A stretch of DNA of 64,000 nucleotides from NCBI GenBank assembly GCA_002321895.1, contig DCMZ01000005.1, positions 62,001 to 126,000 on the forward strand, given 5' to 3'. The DNA comes from Bdellovibrionaceae bacterium UBA1609. GTDB taxonomy: Bacteria; Bdellovibrionota; Bdellovibrionia; Bdellovibrionales; UBA1609. Numbering within the stretch: the first letter of the stretch is position 1; the number at the start of each line of letters is the position of its first letter. Below are positions 45,204 through 52,750 of this stretch, one piece after another. The notes below the pieces were generated by a model. That model ran no database searches, was not told where the DNA came from, and saw only the letters and a program-made list of their open reading frames with translations. The position numbers and the translations under genes were made by a program.

Positions 45204-48200
45204 CTATTGATAGGTTTCCGGATTGCAGAAAAACAAACTAAAGAAATCAGTTTCACCAACAGCGAGACCCGGCCGGCTTTTCCAGGCGGTAGGTCCTTTA
45301 AAGAAGTCCATAACCGTGTCAAACACTCGTTCAAGAGGAGCCGATTCATGGGTACAATCTTGGCTGGAGAGATTATTGGTGGTTTTAATGTTAACCACAT
45401 TGGGCCAAGAGGGGAGGTAGTCGGAATACTCTCTGTAAGTGTCCAGCAATTGATGGATGGGTAAATGTCCATCGACAAAAACATTCTGGTATTTGTTATG
45501 CATTTCAATGGAGCGTAGAAACACCTGGAAATCTCGGTCGGAACGAATACTCAACAGCCATGGTTTGTTTTTTAGGTCTGCAGGATCTTGCATATCTCCA
45601 GCGATAAAATGTTGAGTTACATAGTAATAATTCTCAGTTAACTCAATGGGCTGTCGGGTTTCGACGGGTTCACAGAGGCGCAATCCACTCTCAAAAAAGG
45701 AAAGAGACTCTTCTTTGCTAAGTACATCGCGAATGCGCTCTACGCGATGAGTTTCTTGTCGTCGCCCCATTCTTTGAATCCATCCCAAATCGGTGTTGGA
45801 TTTTATGTATTTCTGATCTTCTTGAGAGATAGCTAGGCTCCCATCTAAAGGGTCTTCCATAAGCTGTAAGATGCCCCTCGAGTTGGGCATGACCACCATG
45901 CATTTTTGGTAGGACAATGCCGTGAATTGAATGAGTGAACTCTGCACTACAAGGTAGACTCCCGAGGTGTGGCCCATACTGGTATTGCGTGAAAACCCGA
46001 GTCCTTCACTTTGAGAGGACGACCAAGACTTCTGGTAGCTCAAACCCAGATCGACCACAGGAATAACATCATCTTTTATCCCCGCACTAAAAGACATAGA
46101 GTTGAATTCTGAGCGACTCGTATCTCGATACTGAGTTTTGTTGAGGTAAAAGTTTTCCCCCACTCCAATGTTAAAACTCATTCCACCCATGTAGTTAAAT
46201 CGGTTAGGGTCGACTTGTTGGACAATGATTTGGTGATCTAAATTAAAAAAACCATTGGGCTCTCGGGCGGCCAGAGTGCAACGTCTTTGAAACTTTCTAA
46301 GAATTCTTTTGATGGTGGATTCTGGCAAGGGGTCGGACGAGTCCTGTTGTGCTCTATACTTCTCCAGCTGTTCCGGCAAAAATTTATTTGCCCAATATCG
46401 ACAAAGTTTAGATTGTAAGCGTCTTTTTTCTTCTTCATCCCAATGGTTTTCTCGGAGTGGTTTTCGTATCAGGTCTTCAATGCTGTCTGAGTTAAAAAAG
46501 GCGGGCTCAGTGAGAGCTTTTAATGAGTCCTCATTATCCAGTTCGATTCTATTTAAGGCAAACCGCCTCTCGTAGGCGGATTGAGTGCGGTGATTTCGCA
46601 TCTCATTCCATTGTTTTCTCTGTAAGATTTGAGCTTCCTTGATAAAATTCTGCAAATTCACTTGAGTTTCTTCGGTCATACCCGGTGATTGCCATAGTTG
46701 CAGCGGGATAAAGGGTGCTTTGTATGTGGGTGTGATTAGTCCGGAATTGGAAAAAACGAGATCTTTATTTTCTAGAGTTTTCTTTTGATCCACAAGTCGT
46801 TCCAGTGAAGGTCTATCCAGTTGATCTCTTGAGAAAACAATTTTATCCTCGTTGATCGGTAAAATTTGTACGAGCAAGTGGTTTCGAGCGCCCATCAGTT
46901 TCATATTGTCGATGGATAAGCTGACTTCAGTGGTGATGTAGCCATTTTTGACAGCTACAATTTGTTGCCAGGAGGTGATGTAGTCTTTGGGTTGAATGGG
47001 GGCGTCGGCATGCTTTCTTACCAGTGCCAGGTTCAATAAGTAAAATCCGCCTTTGAGGGGATTTGCTCCAAAGCTACCGCGGGTTAAGTTGTCATATCGA
47101 ATCACATCAGGTCGTGCGATAAAATTGAACTTTTTATGGAGATTCAATTTAAGTTCGTCGTTCAGTGAATATGTGACACCTAAGGCGTCCATTTTAACTG
47201 TGGTGAGTAAAACCTTAGGGTAGTACTCACTACGGTCGATGAGTTCACTGTAATTCACCTTTCGTAAATCCTGGGCAAAAATCCAACTGGTGTTCCAGGG
47301 GTTTACCACTGCAGCTAAGATTTTGGATGTACCGGTCTCTAGATCAGTGATTCGGAAAGGCTTGATGTAGGTTCTTTCGGGGAAGTACCATTTAAACGCG
47401 ACTCGATCGTTAAAGTTAAAACAGCCAAAAGGATCCGTCGCTTCAGGATATAGAGTTTCAATGGGCTGTTTGTTGAAGCGTCCATCAAAGAAGTCATCAG
47501 GATTATCAATCTTTGCAAAAGTTTCGACTTTAAGTCGTTTGAATTTTACTGGGCGAAAGAGAATGGGGTCTTTGATACAAGTGTAAATTCCTAGATTGAC
47601 GGCTCTGGTGGTTGCTGTTTCTAAGGAGCGATCCACTCCTTTAAATTTAAATGACATGGGATCATAGTAGTAGCTATTCAGGGATCGATTGGAATCTTGT
47701 GACTGACTCATTCCAGCAGGTCCCAGAGCCACTCCTGAAAGACTGCTGACGTAGGTGTGTAACTTACTCACGTCAATATCAGAGGTGATTTGATCGGCAG
47801 TCATATTTGAGCTCAAATTATCAGCAGGCCCTAAATTGTAGGTTCTCTCCAATAGGGTGCCTTTTTGTGAGTCCACCTTTACGTGCACATACAGTTCACC
47901 TTGTTTTGGAACAGCTGACAGTTGAAGCTCGAATTCACTGACACCTTTATAACCATTAATATGGGTATCTGTAGTGACTGTGGGATGCTTGATTTTTGGA
48001 GCGTTGGGGAAAGAAGAGTATACATTGATAAAAGTAAAGTGAGACTTCAAGGAGGTGTTCTGTAGTTGTAAGTTATCTATATTTTCCGGTAGCGCATATT
48101 TAATTTGAAAATTGACCGATGCACCGGTGCCGTTGAGTTGCACACCGGCTATATTCACATTGATTTGATCTATTCGGCCTTGTCCACCCGAAGAATTTGG

Positions 48201-48383
48201 AAAGGGATCTGTGTTGCCTGAGTCACTTTGTTGAGGCGTTTCAGTATAAGTTTGTTTTTGTTGGGGGGGTGTTGGAGGGGTTATGACCTCAGTCTTTTTC
48301 GATGTGCATGATATAGAGGCAGCGACGGCGAGTGCAATTGTCAACAGTCTAAAAGTTCTGACAATAAAACCCTTTGCATGCAT
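45204..48383 (-). CDS. Giant lipoprotein, paralogue of the one at 52737
   Basis: 1,059 residues, ATG at 48383 with GGGGG upstream. Lipoprotein signal FRLLTIALAVAASISC (C26), then a Pro/Thr/Ser-rich low-complexity linker (~27-70). Shared with the 1,425-residue protein encoded at 52737: LVVQ...SYQKCMVVMP, and ENYYYVTQHF (from ~917) followed by a DL-N-PWL-IR-DRD pattern. Both also have a KYRL-like strand region. The middle holds beta-rich segments and a charged helical region (~560-700). No known family recognised. The body looks like a surface-exposed multi-domain lipoprotein. Divergent from the small basic protein at 48664, sharing a 280-base promoter region with a GGAAC...GTCA pattern typical of ECF promoters. 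Confidence 0.75.
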   Translation of the reverse strand: MHAKGFIVRTFRLLTIALAVAASISCTSKKTEVITPPTPPQQKQTYTETPQQSDSGNTDPFPNSSGGQGRIDQINVNIAGVQLNGTGASVNFQIKYALPENIDNLQLQNTSLKSHFTFINVYSSFPNAPKIKHPTVTTDTHINGYKGVSEFELQLSAVPKQGELYVHVKVDSQKGTLLERTYNLGPADNLSSNMTADQITSDIDVSKLHTYVSSLSGVALGPAGMSQSQDSNRSLNSYYYDPMSFKFKGVDRSLETATTRAVNLGIYTCIKDPILFRPVKFKRLKVETFAKIDNPDDFFDGRFNKQPIETLYPEATDPFGCFNFNDRVAFKWYFPERTYIKPFRITDLETGTSKILAAVVNPWNTSWIFAQDLRKVNYSELIDRSEYYPKVLLTTVKMDALGVTYSLNDELKLNLHKKFNFIARPDVIRYDNLTRGSFGANPLKGGFYLLNLALVRKHADAPIQPKDYITSWQQIVAVKNGYITTEVSLSIDNMKLMGARNHLLVQILPINEDKIVFSRDQLDRPSLERLVDQKKTLENKDLVFSNSGLITPTYKAPFIPLQLWQSPGMTEETQVNLQNFIKEAQILQRKQWNEMRNHRTQSAYERRFALNRIELDNEDSLKALTEPAFFNSDSIEDLIRKPLRENHWDEEEKRRLQSKLCRYWANKFLPEQLEKYRAQQDSSDPLPESTIKRILRKFQRRCTLAAREPNGFFNLDHQIIVQQVDPNRFNYMGGMSFNIGVGENFYLNKTQYRDTSRSEFNSMSFSAGIKDDVIPVVDLGLSYQKSWSSSQSEGLGFSRNTSMGHTSGVYLVVQSSLIQFTALSYQKCMVVMPNSRGILQLMEDPLDGSLAISQEDQKYIKSNTDLGWIQRMGRRQETHRVERIRDVLSKEESLSFFESGLRLCEPVETRQPIELTENYYYVTQHFIAGDMQDPADLKNKPWLLSIRSDRDFQVFLRSIEMHNKYQNVFVDGHLPIHQLLDTYREYSDYLPSWPNVVNIKTTNNLSSQDCTHESAPLERVFDTVMDFFKGPTAWKSRPGLAVGETDFFSLFFCNPETYQ

Positions 48384-48663
48384 GTAATACCCCCTGGGGA
48401 ACTATTAGTAGCGAATTCAAGCCTTTCAATCCAAGACAAATCCGAAGCGTGAAATTTGTGCCCATGTAATCGTGAAAAAGGTGACTACTTGTTACAGGGT
48501 GTTGAGGAATGTCTCAGCATGACACATGTATTCACCGCCATGTTCCATAAATAAATCAAATACCGACCATAAACACTTGTAAATACGGATAAAAAATCAG
48601 TGCAACTTTTTTTGTAGCGGTGGGTTTTACTCTTAGAAGGTACAAAACAACAAGGGGCAAAGA

Positions 48664-48999
48664 ATGAAGGTATTGAAACATTTATTGGTGGCTACAGTTG
48701 CGCTAGTGATGACTAATGGAAATTTCGCCAACGCAACTGAAGCTGGCGAAAGAGTGAAAAAAAGGCAGCAGCGACAGGCACAAAGAATTAAACAGGGTAT
48801 TGAGAGCGAATCTTTGACCAAAGAGGAAGTGCGGTCTTTGCGCAAGTCCAATCGGAAGAATAGAAGAAGAGCCGATAAAATGGCAGAAAATGGCCTGGAT
48901 GAAAAAGAGCGAAAGAGAATAAGGCGAATGCAAAAACGTCAAAGCAAGAAAATTCATCGATTGAAACATAATGATGACGAGGCCCAGATCGCAGAATAA
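48664..48999 (+). CDS. Small exported basic protein with two helical LTxxE-type repeats
   Basis: 111 residues: signal peptide (LLVATVALVMTNGNFANA), then about 85 very basic helical residues. The pattern QQRQAQRIKQGIESESLTKEEVRSLRK, then MAENGLDEKERKRI and QSKKIHRLKHN, matches a widespread family of small exported proteobacterial proteins: RI..G..SG.LT..E, then DG.L...E, then S..I...KHN. Function unknown; genes of this type are often stress-induced. It precedes the ECF sigma factor gene by 84 bases, so it may be part of that regulon. Confidence 0.75.
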   Translation: MKVLKHLLVATVALVMTNGNFANATEAGERVKKRQQRQAQRIKQGIESESLTKEEVRSLRKSNRKNRRRADKMAENGLDEKERKRIRRMQKRQSKKIHRLKHNDDEAQIAE

Positions 49000-49083
49000 G
49001 GCCCGGTTTTTTCGGATACGTTGACAGAGGGTCGTTGGCATTGAGAGGCTTTAAAAGAGCCAAAAAACCTTAAGGCAACAATA

Positions 49084-49626
49084 ATGACCGATGATGAGTT
49101 GATGATCCGATTACAAAAGGGCGATCAAAGAGCCTTTCAAAGCCTCTTTGACCGTCACGCAAATAGAGTTTTAGGTTATTCGGCAAGGATGCTGGGTGAC
49201 TTATCAAAGGCTGAGGATGTAGCTCAGGATGCATGGATTCGCGTGGTACGTTTTGCAGAGAATTATGAAGGCAAAGGTCAGTTCAAAGCTTGGTTGATGA
49301 CACTTACTAGAAATGCAGCTTTAAACCATCTTAGAAGACAGAGCCGCTGGAACACTGAAGTGGGGCAAGAAAATGAAGTCACACTGAACAAGGAGGATCT
49401 GACACCTGTACAAATTGAGGAAGAATTGGACCGTAAGGGACAATTGGAAGAAGTGAAAAAAGCCATTGATGCTTTACCAAATAACCAGAGAGTCGCACTC
49501 GTAATGTATATGACAGAAGATATGAGTTACGAAGAAATTGGTAAAGAAATGGATCTTTCATTGGGGGCCATAAAAAGTTTGATTTTTAGGGCTCGAAAAA
49601 CTCTAGAACAGGTTTTGGAACAGTAA
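49084..49626 (+). CDS. ECF-subfamily RNA polymerase sigma factor
   Basis: 180 residues with only regions 2 and 4. Region 2 (~10-80): FQSLFDRHANRVLGYSARML, AEDVAQDAWIRVV, FKAWLMTLTRNAALNHLRR. Region 4 (~120-175): LPNNQRVALVMYMTEDMSYEEIGKEMDLSLGAIKSLIFRARKTL. ECF factors direct RNA polymerase to envelope or stress promoters and are normally held by a membrane anti-sigma factor. The next gene, 2 bases on, encodes a one-TM protein and a DUF3106 gene follows, a known ECF neighbourhood. A TTGACA lies at 49021 upstream. Confidence 0.94.
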   Translation: MTDDELMIRLQKGDQRAFQSLFDRHANRVLGYSARMLGDLSKAEDVAQDAWIRVVRFAENYEGKGQFKAWLMTLTRNAALNHLRRQSRWNTEVGQENEVTLNKEDLTPVQIEEELDRKGQLEEVKKAIDALPNNQRVALVMYMTEDMSYEEIGKEMDLSLGAIKSLIFRARKTLEQVLEQ

Positions 49627-49628
49627 TT

Positions 49629-49991
49629 ATGAGATGGAATGAAGTCACAGAAGAAAAAGTAAGCCCTCAGCATAGGAATGCTGTTTTTGCTGCTGTTAAA
49701 GAAGAGATGTCTGAGTCAAAAGACTCCATCTGGAAAAAATGGTTGTTACCTTTAGTGGCCTCGGCCGTGCCCTTGGGGTTGGCTTTGGTACTATTTAGAG
49801 AGACAGATAAGGTGGATAGTGGATCGCCGGATATTATGGCTCTTCTTGGTGATGAAGAATCAGATGTGCTTTTTGAGTTTCCAGAATTGTTAAGCGAAAA
49901 CCAAGACCTTTTAGAGAATTTAGATCTGTTGGAAGATCTAGAACTTTTAGAAAGTCTGCCTAATGATGAATCTGAGTGGGATAATGTATGA
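49629..49991 (+). CDS. Probable anti-sigma factor, one TM helix with acidic C-terminus
   Basis: 120 residues. A short cytoplasmic head (MRWNEVTEEKVSPQHRNAVFAAVKEEM, ~1-36), one TM helix (38-56, WLLPLVASAVPLGLALVLF), then an acidic, Leu-rich tail (NLDLLEDLELLESL...ESEW). Position directly after the sigma gene is that of an anti-sigma factor. The head is shorter than a full zinc-binding ASD domain and lacks the His-x3-Cys-x2-Cys motif, so this is a non-zinc or minimal form. The tail resembles the 49-residue peptide encoded next. The stop overlaps the next ATG (ATGA). Confidence 0.7.
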   Translation: MRWNEVTEEKVSPQHRNAVFAAVKEEMSESKDSIWKKWLLPLVASAVPLGLALVLFRETDKVDSGSPDIMALLGDEESDVLFEFPELLSENQDLLENLDLLEDLELLESLPNDESEWDNV

Positions 49992-50137
49992 GCGATGACG
50001 AAAAAGAAATGATCAAAAATTTAGATTTGTTGATGAATATGGATGTCCTGGAGAGCGAAGAGGACTGGGATGTTTTGGACGGAATGGAAGAGGCGTCCGT
50101 TGAGTCACAAGACTTTGAGGATGGAGAAGAGTCATGA
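49988..50137 (+). CDS. 49-residue acidic peptide inside the sigma operon
   Basis: A small gene, easily missed. It is joined to both neighbours by ATGA overlaps (start at 49988 overlaps the preceding stop; stop overlaps the ATG at 50134), strong evidence of translation. The product has many Asp and Glu, almost no basic residues and no signal peptide. Its NLDLLMNMDVLESEEDW matches NLDLLEDLELLES...ESEW in the preceding protein, so it looks like a duplicated, soluble copy of that protein's tail. The next gene encodes an extremely basic protein, suggesting charge pairing, though export of that protein argues against it. Confidence 0.75.
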   Translation: MSDDEKEMIKNLDLLMNMDVLESEEDWDVLDGMEEASVESQDFEDGEES

Positions 50138-50562
50138 ATCGAAGGAATTTTATTGCTGGTTCAATTACATTCCTAGCGGGTAGCTATGTGTTTGCTGAAG
50201 GTGAGCCCTCATCGGCCGCTCAAAAACGTTTTGAGCAAATGACTCCTGAGCAAAAGGAGTTGATTCGTAAAAGATGGGAGAAATATAAGTCACTCTCCGC
50301 TGAAAAGAAGAAAAAACTTCGCGAGGGTTTAAAGCGATATCGAGCGATGACACCGGAAAAGCGAAAGCGGATTAGGGAGTCGTTGAAGCGCTGGCGTACA
50401 ATGTCTACCGCACAGAGAACGAAGATGCGTACGCGATTGAGTAAATTTAGAGCTATGACTCCAGCTCAAAGGAGACAAATTCGTCTACGTAATCGAAAAT
50501 GGCAAAATTTAACACCCGCACAGAGGGCGCGGATTCGCCGTATTCGGAGGTTACGAAACTAA
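50134..50562 (+). CDS. DUF3106-type basic repeat protein with Tat-like signal
   Basis: 142 residues. The N-terminus MNRRNFIAGSITFLAGSYVFAEG has a twin-arginine signal (RRNFIAG). The rest is at least five ~22-residue repeats of the form [FYW]xxMTPxQRxxIRxRxxxW, that is the DUF3106 repeat seen in short exported proteins encoded next to ECF sigma factors. Its charge is extremely positive (Arg/Lys-rich). Function unknown; it could bind anionic envelope polymers. Co-translated with the peptide upstream (ATGA). Confidence 0.8.
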   Translation: MNRRNFIAGSITFLAGSYVFAEGEPSSAAQKRFEQMTPEQKELIRKRWEKYKSLSAEKKKKLREGLKRYRAMTPEKRKRIRESLKRWRTMSTAQRTKMRTRLSKFRAMTPAQRRQIRLRNRKWQNLTPAQRARIRRIRRLRN

Positions 50563-50565
50563 TTC

Positions 50566-51414
50566 ATGTTCTTCAGTGGGGTGGTCTTTCTAGTGCTGGT
50601 ATTTTCTCCTTTTGTGTGGGGTGAAGAGTTTTCTTTTCCTATGCCGACGTCTATGGGAGTTCAGGTCTCCTCCGATTCCGAAGAAACCAAATCCACCAGT
50701 TTAAATTTACATTTTCCAGTGCTCAACAAAGCTTTGATTGGATTATCTGGTGAACTGACTCGACAAGATTTAGATGGGGATGAGCAGATCACTCGCGGCT
50801 TCAATTGGACTCTCGCGGGACACCCTATGCGTACATTTGGGTGGGATGTATTGGTGGGTGGTTTTAATGTGGACCAAGAGTTTGAAAACAATTACGTCGG
50901 TATTAGATTGGGTTACCAAGGAGATTACTGGAATGTATTTCTAGGTCGGCGTTGGCAAAACGCCGTTTTTGACACCATCGGTTCTAGTCCCGAACGAGTG
51001 GAATCTAGTGCTCGTTTCACTCAATTGGAGATTCGGTATTTCAGTTTATCTTGGAGTGTGGGAGCTTCTGCTGAGGTTGGAGAGTTTGAAGATGATATTA
51101 AGGACATAAATAATGACTTGGCCTTTTTGACCATACCGGACTCTGCGCTTTCAGTGGTACCTTCATTCAATTCCTATTTAAACCAACTATTTTTTGACTA
51201 CTATTGGACCCGGTGGTCTTTGGGATTAATTCTCGGGGAGTCGCAATCGGCGGCTACCAGCGATCGTTCGCGCTTGGTGGAGCTTCAAGGGTCCTATATA
51301 TACAATAGGCATCATTCGTTTAACTTGGGATTGGGAACAGCAAAAACCATTGATTCGGATGAGTCTGAGAGCCCTTACAACTTCTTAAGTTTAGGGTTCA
51401 CCTACACTTTCTAA
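50566..51414 (+). CDS. Outer-membrane beta-barrel protein in the ECF operon
   Basis: 282 residues. Signal peptide MFFSGVVFLVLVFSPFVWG-EE. Amphipathic beta strands (NNYVGIRLGYQGDYWNVFLGRRW, SFNLGLGTAKTI) and a C-terminal ...FLSLGFTYTF typical of barrels. Length and strand count suggest about 12 strands. It lies 3 bases after the DUF3106 gene, so it is part of the sigma operon and may be the envelope target whose assembly is monitored. No named family recognised. Confidence 0.75.
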   Translation: MFFSGVVFLVLVFSPFVWGEEFSFPMPTSMGVQVSSDSEETKSTSLNLHFPVLNKALIGLSGELTRQDLDGDEQITRGFNWTLAGHPMRTFGWDVLVGGFNVDQEFENNYVGIRLGYQGDYWNVFLGRRWQNAVFDTIGSSPERVESSARFTQLEIRYFSLSWSVGASAEVGEFEDDIKDINNDLAFLTIPDSALSVVPSFNSYLNQLFFDYYWTRWSLGLILGESQSAATSDRSRLVELQGSYIYNRHHSFNLGLGTAKTIDSDESESPYNFLSLGFTYTF

Positions 51415-51577
51415 TCACACATACTATTTGCCTCCAAAAGGCACCTGGAGCCAGAGGGGCGCAATTTGCGCGTGGCTGTCTACAAACGATACAGTTTCAG
51501 ATCTGTGACACTAGTGATTTCAGGTAGTTACATTGTGTATGTCCTTTGAATAAGTATAGAGATGGAAGGACAGTAGA

Positions 51578-52750
51578 ATGACTCGATGGAGTATCAGAGT
51601 GCACACAATGTGTGTGACTCATGCACTAATATATCTAGTTATGGCCGTGGGCTCTACGGCAGTTATGGCAGCTACAGATAGCGCGTCTACGGCTACGTCT
51701 TTGTCCGAATCATCTAAATCCAGTCCAGCAAAATTTGATTTTTCCTATCAACTCGTCGGTGAATCTCTTGATCAAGGAGAAGGTGGCGAAAAGTCCGTTT
51801 TTGGTGTGGAGCTTTTAGGAAAATACAAACAGTCATTTGGTCGACCTCTAAAAGTCATTGTTGAAGCGGGAGCTCGATTAGAATCCGGTCGAGAAGAGTT
51901 GGTCACTGCCGATGAAGATCAATTCAATCAAATTTTCTTAAAACATGCAGGTCTACATTATAAGCCCTTTTCATGGGCTCGGTTGAGAGCTGGTGCGCTC
52001 AACCAAAGCTTCATAGACATGCCGCTATTGGTGGAGAGTCGGGCTTTTCCGGCCTTACAGCAGAAGTTCATATATAGTGGTACAAGCTTCAAGGTTGGAC
52101 TGACTTTGCAACAGGCGGTTCCCACATCAAGAAGTTTGAGCACTAAAATTGTTGAAGATGAGGATACGCCTTACTTTGTTTCTGAAACTTTAGAAACAAA
52201 AGTTAAGTTGGGTGATCGCTTTTCCGCTGGTTTAAAAGGAACTTATTTTGCCTTCTACCAACTACCTTCAGTGGTAGCCGAACAAAGTGGTCGTCACGGA
52301 AATGTGGTCGACGAAATTTCAGTGAATCAGAGTTACTTTCGGGATCCTTTTCAGGGTTATACGGTCACTTTAAAGGGAGAGTATTATCGACCTGGTCGAA
52401 ATGCAGTCATCTCCTATTCCTATTTGGAGAACTCTTATTCAGAGACTGAGGATAATACAGGCTTCTTAGCCGCTCTGGATTTCCCCATTGCCATCGGTAA
52501 ATCTGATGTCATTCTTCGCTTTGAGCAATTTAATTTGGGTGCCACTGCGAGTCCTGCTTATTACAATAGTTATATCTATGGACACAATAATCGCCAGGGT
52601 TATGCGGCGGGTTTAGCAATGGATCTTAAATCCATCGGTTTCCAAGTGGCGATTCGGTATGTGGATTCGGAAGTGATTGAAAGCAACGCCAATCAATTTG
52701 ATGAAAAGTTAGTGATGATTTCTGCGGGGGTTCTCGATGACCTCTTTTAA
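51578..52750 (+). CDS. Outer-membrane barrel/porin-like protein, barrel/lipoprotein pair 2
   Basis: 390 residues with a signal peptide (LIYLVMAVGSTAVMAA) and a Ser/Ala-rich spacer. The mature part has alternating beta segments (GVELLGKYKQSF, LRAGALNQSFIDMPLL, YTVTLKGEYYRPG) and ends ...ISAGVLDDLF with terminal Phe. ATG at 51578 follows GGAAGGA. The last 14 bases overlap the start of the giant lipoprotein gene, repeating the arrangement seen at 36464/37848. Specific function unknown; pore or secretion partner for the lipoprotein is inference. Confidence 0.72.
   Translation: MTRWSIRVHTMCVTHALIYLVMAVGSTAVMAATDSASTATSLSESSKSSPAKFDFSYQLVGESLDQGEGGEKSVFGVELLGKYKQSFGRPLKVIVEAGARLESGREELVTADEDQFNQIFLKHAGLHYKPFSWARLRAGALNQSFIDMPLLVESRAFPALQQKFIYSGTSFKVGLTLQQAVPTSRSLSTKIVEDEDTPYFVSETLETKVKLGDRFSAGLKGTYFAFYQLPSVVAEQSGRHGNVVDEISVNQSYFRDPFQGYTVTLKGEYYRPGRNAVISYSYLENSYSETEDNTGFLAALDFPIAIGKSDVILRFEQFNLGATASPAYYNSYIYGHNNRQGYAAGLAMDLKSIGFQVAIRYVDSEVIESNANQFDEKLVMISAGVLDDLF

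Noticed and set aside
45105..45464. 119-codon plus-strand frame
   Set aside because: Mostly antisense to the 3' end of the giant lipoprotein gene; start lacks a ribosome-binding site and the product has no recognisable features.
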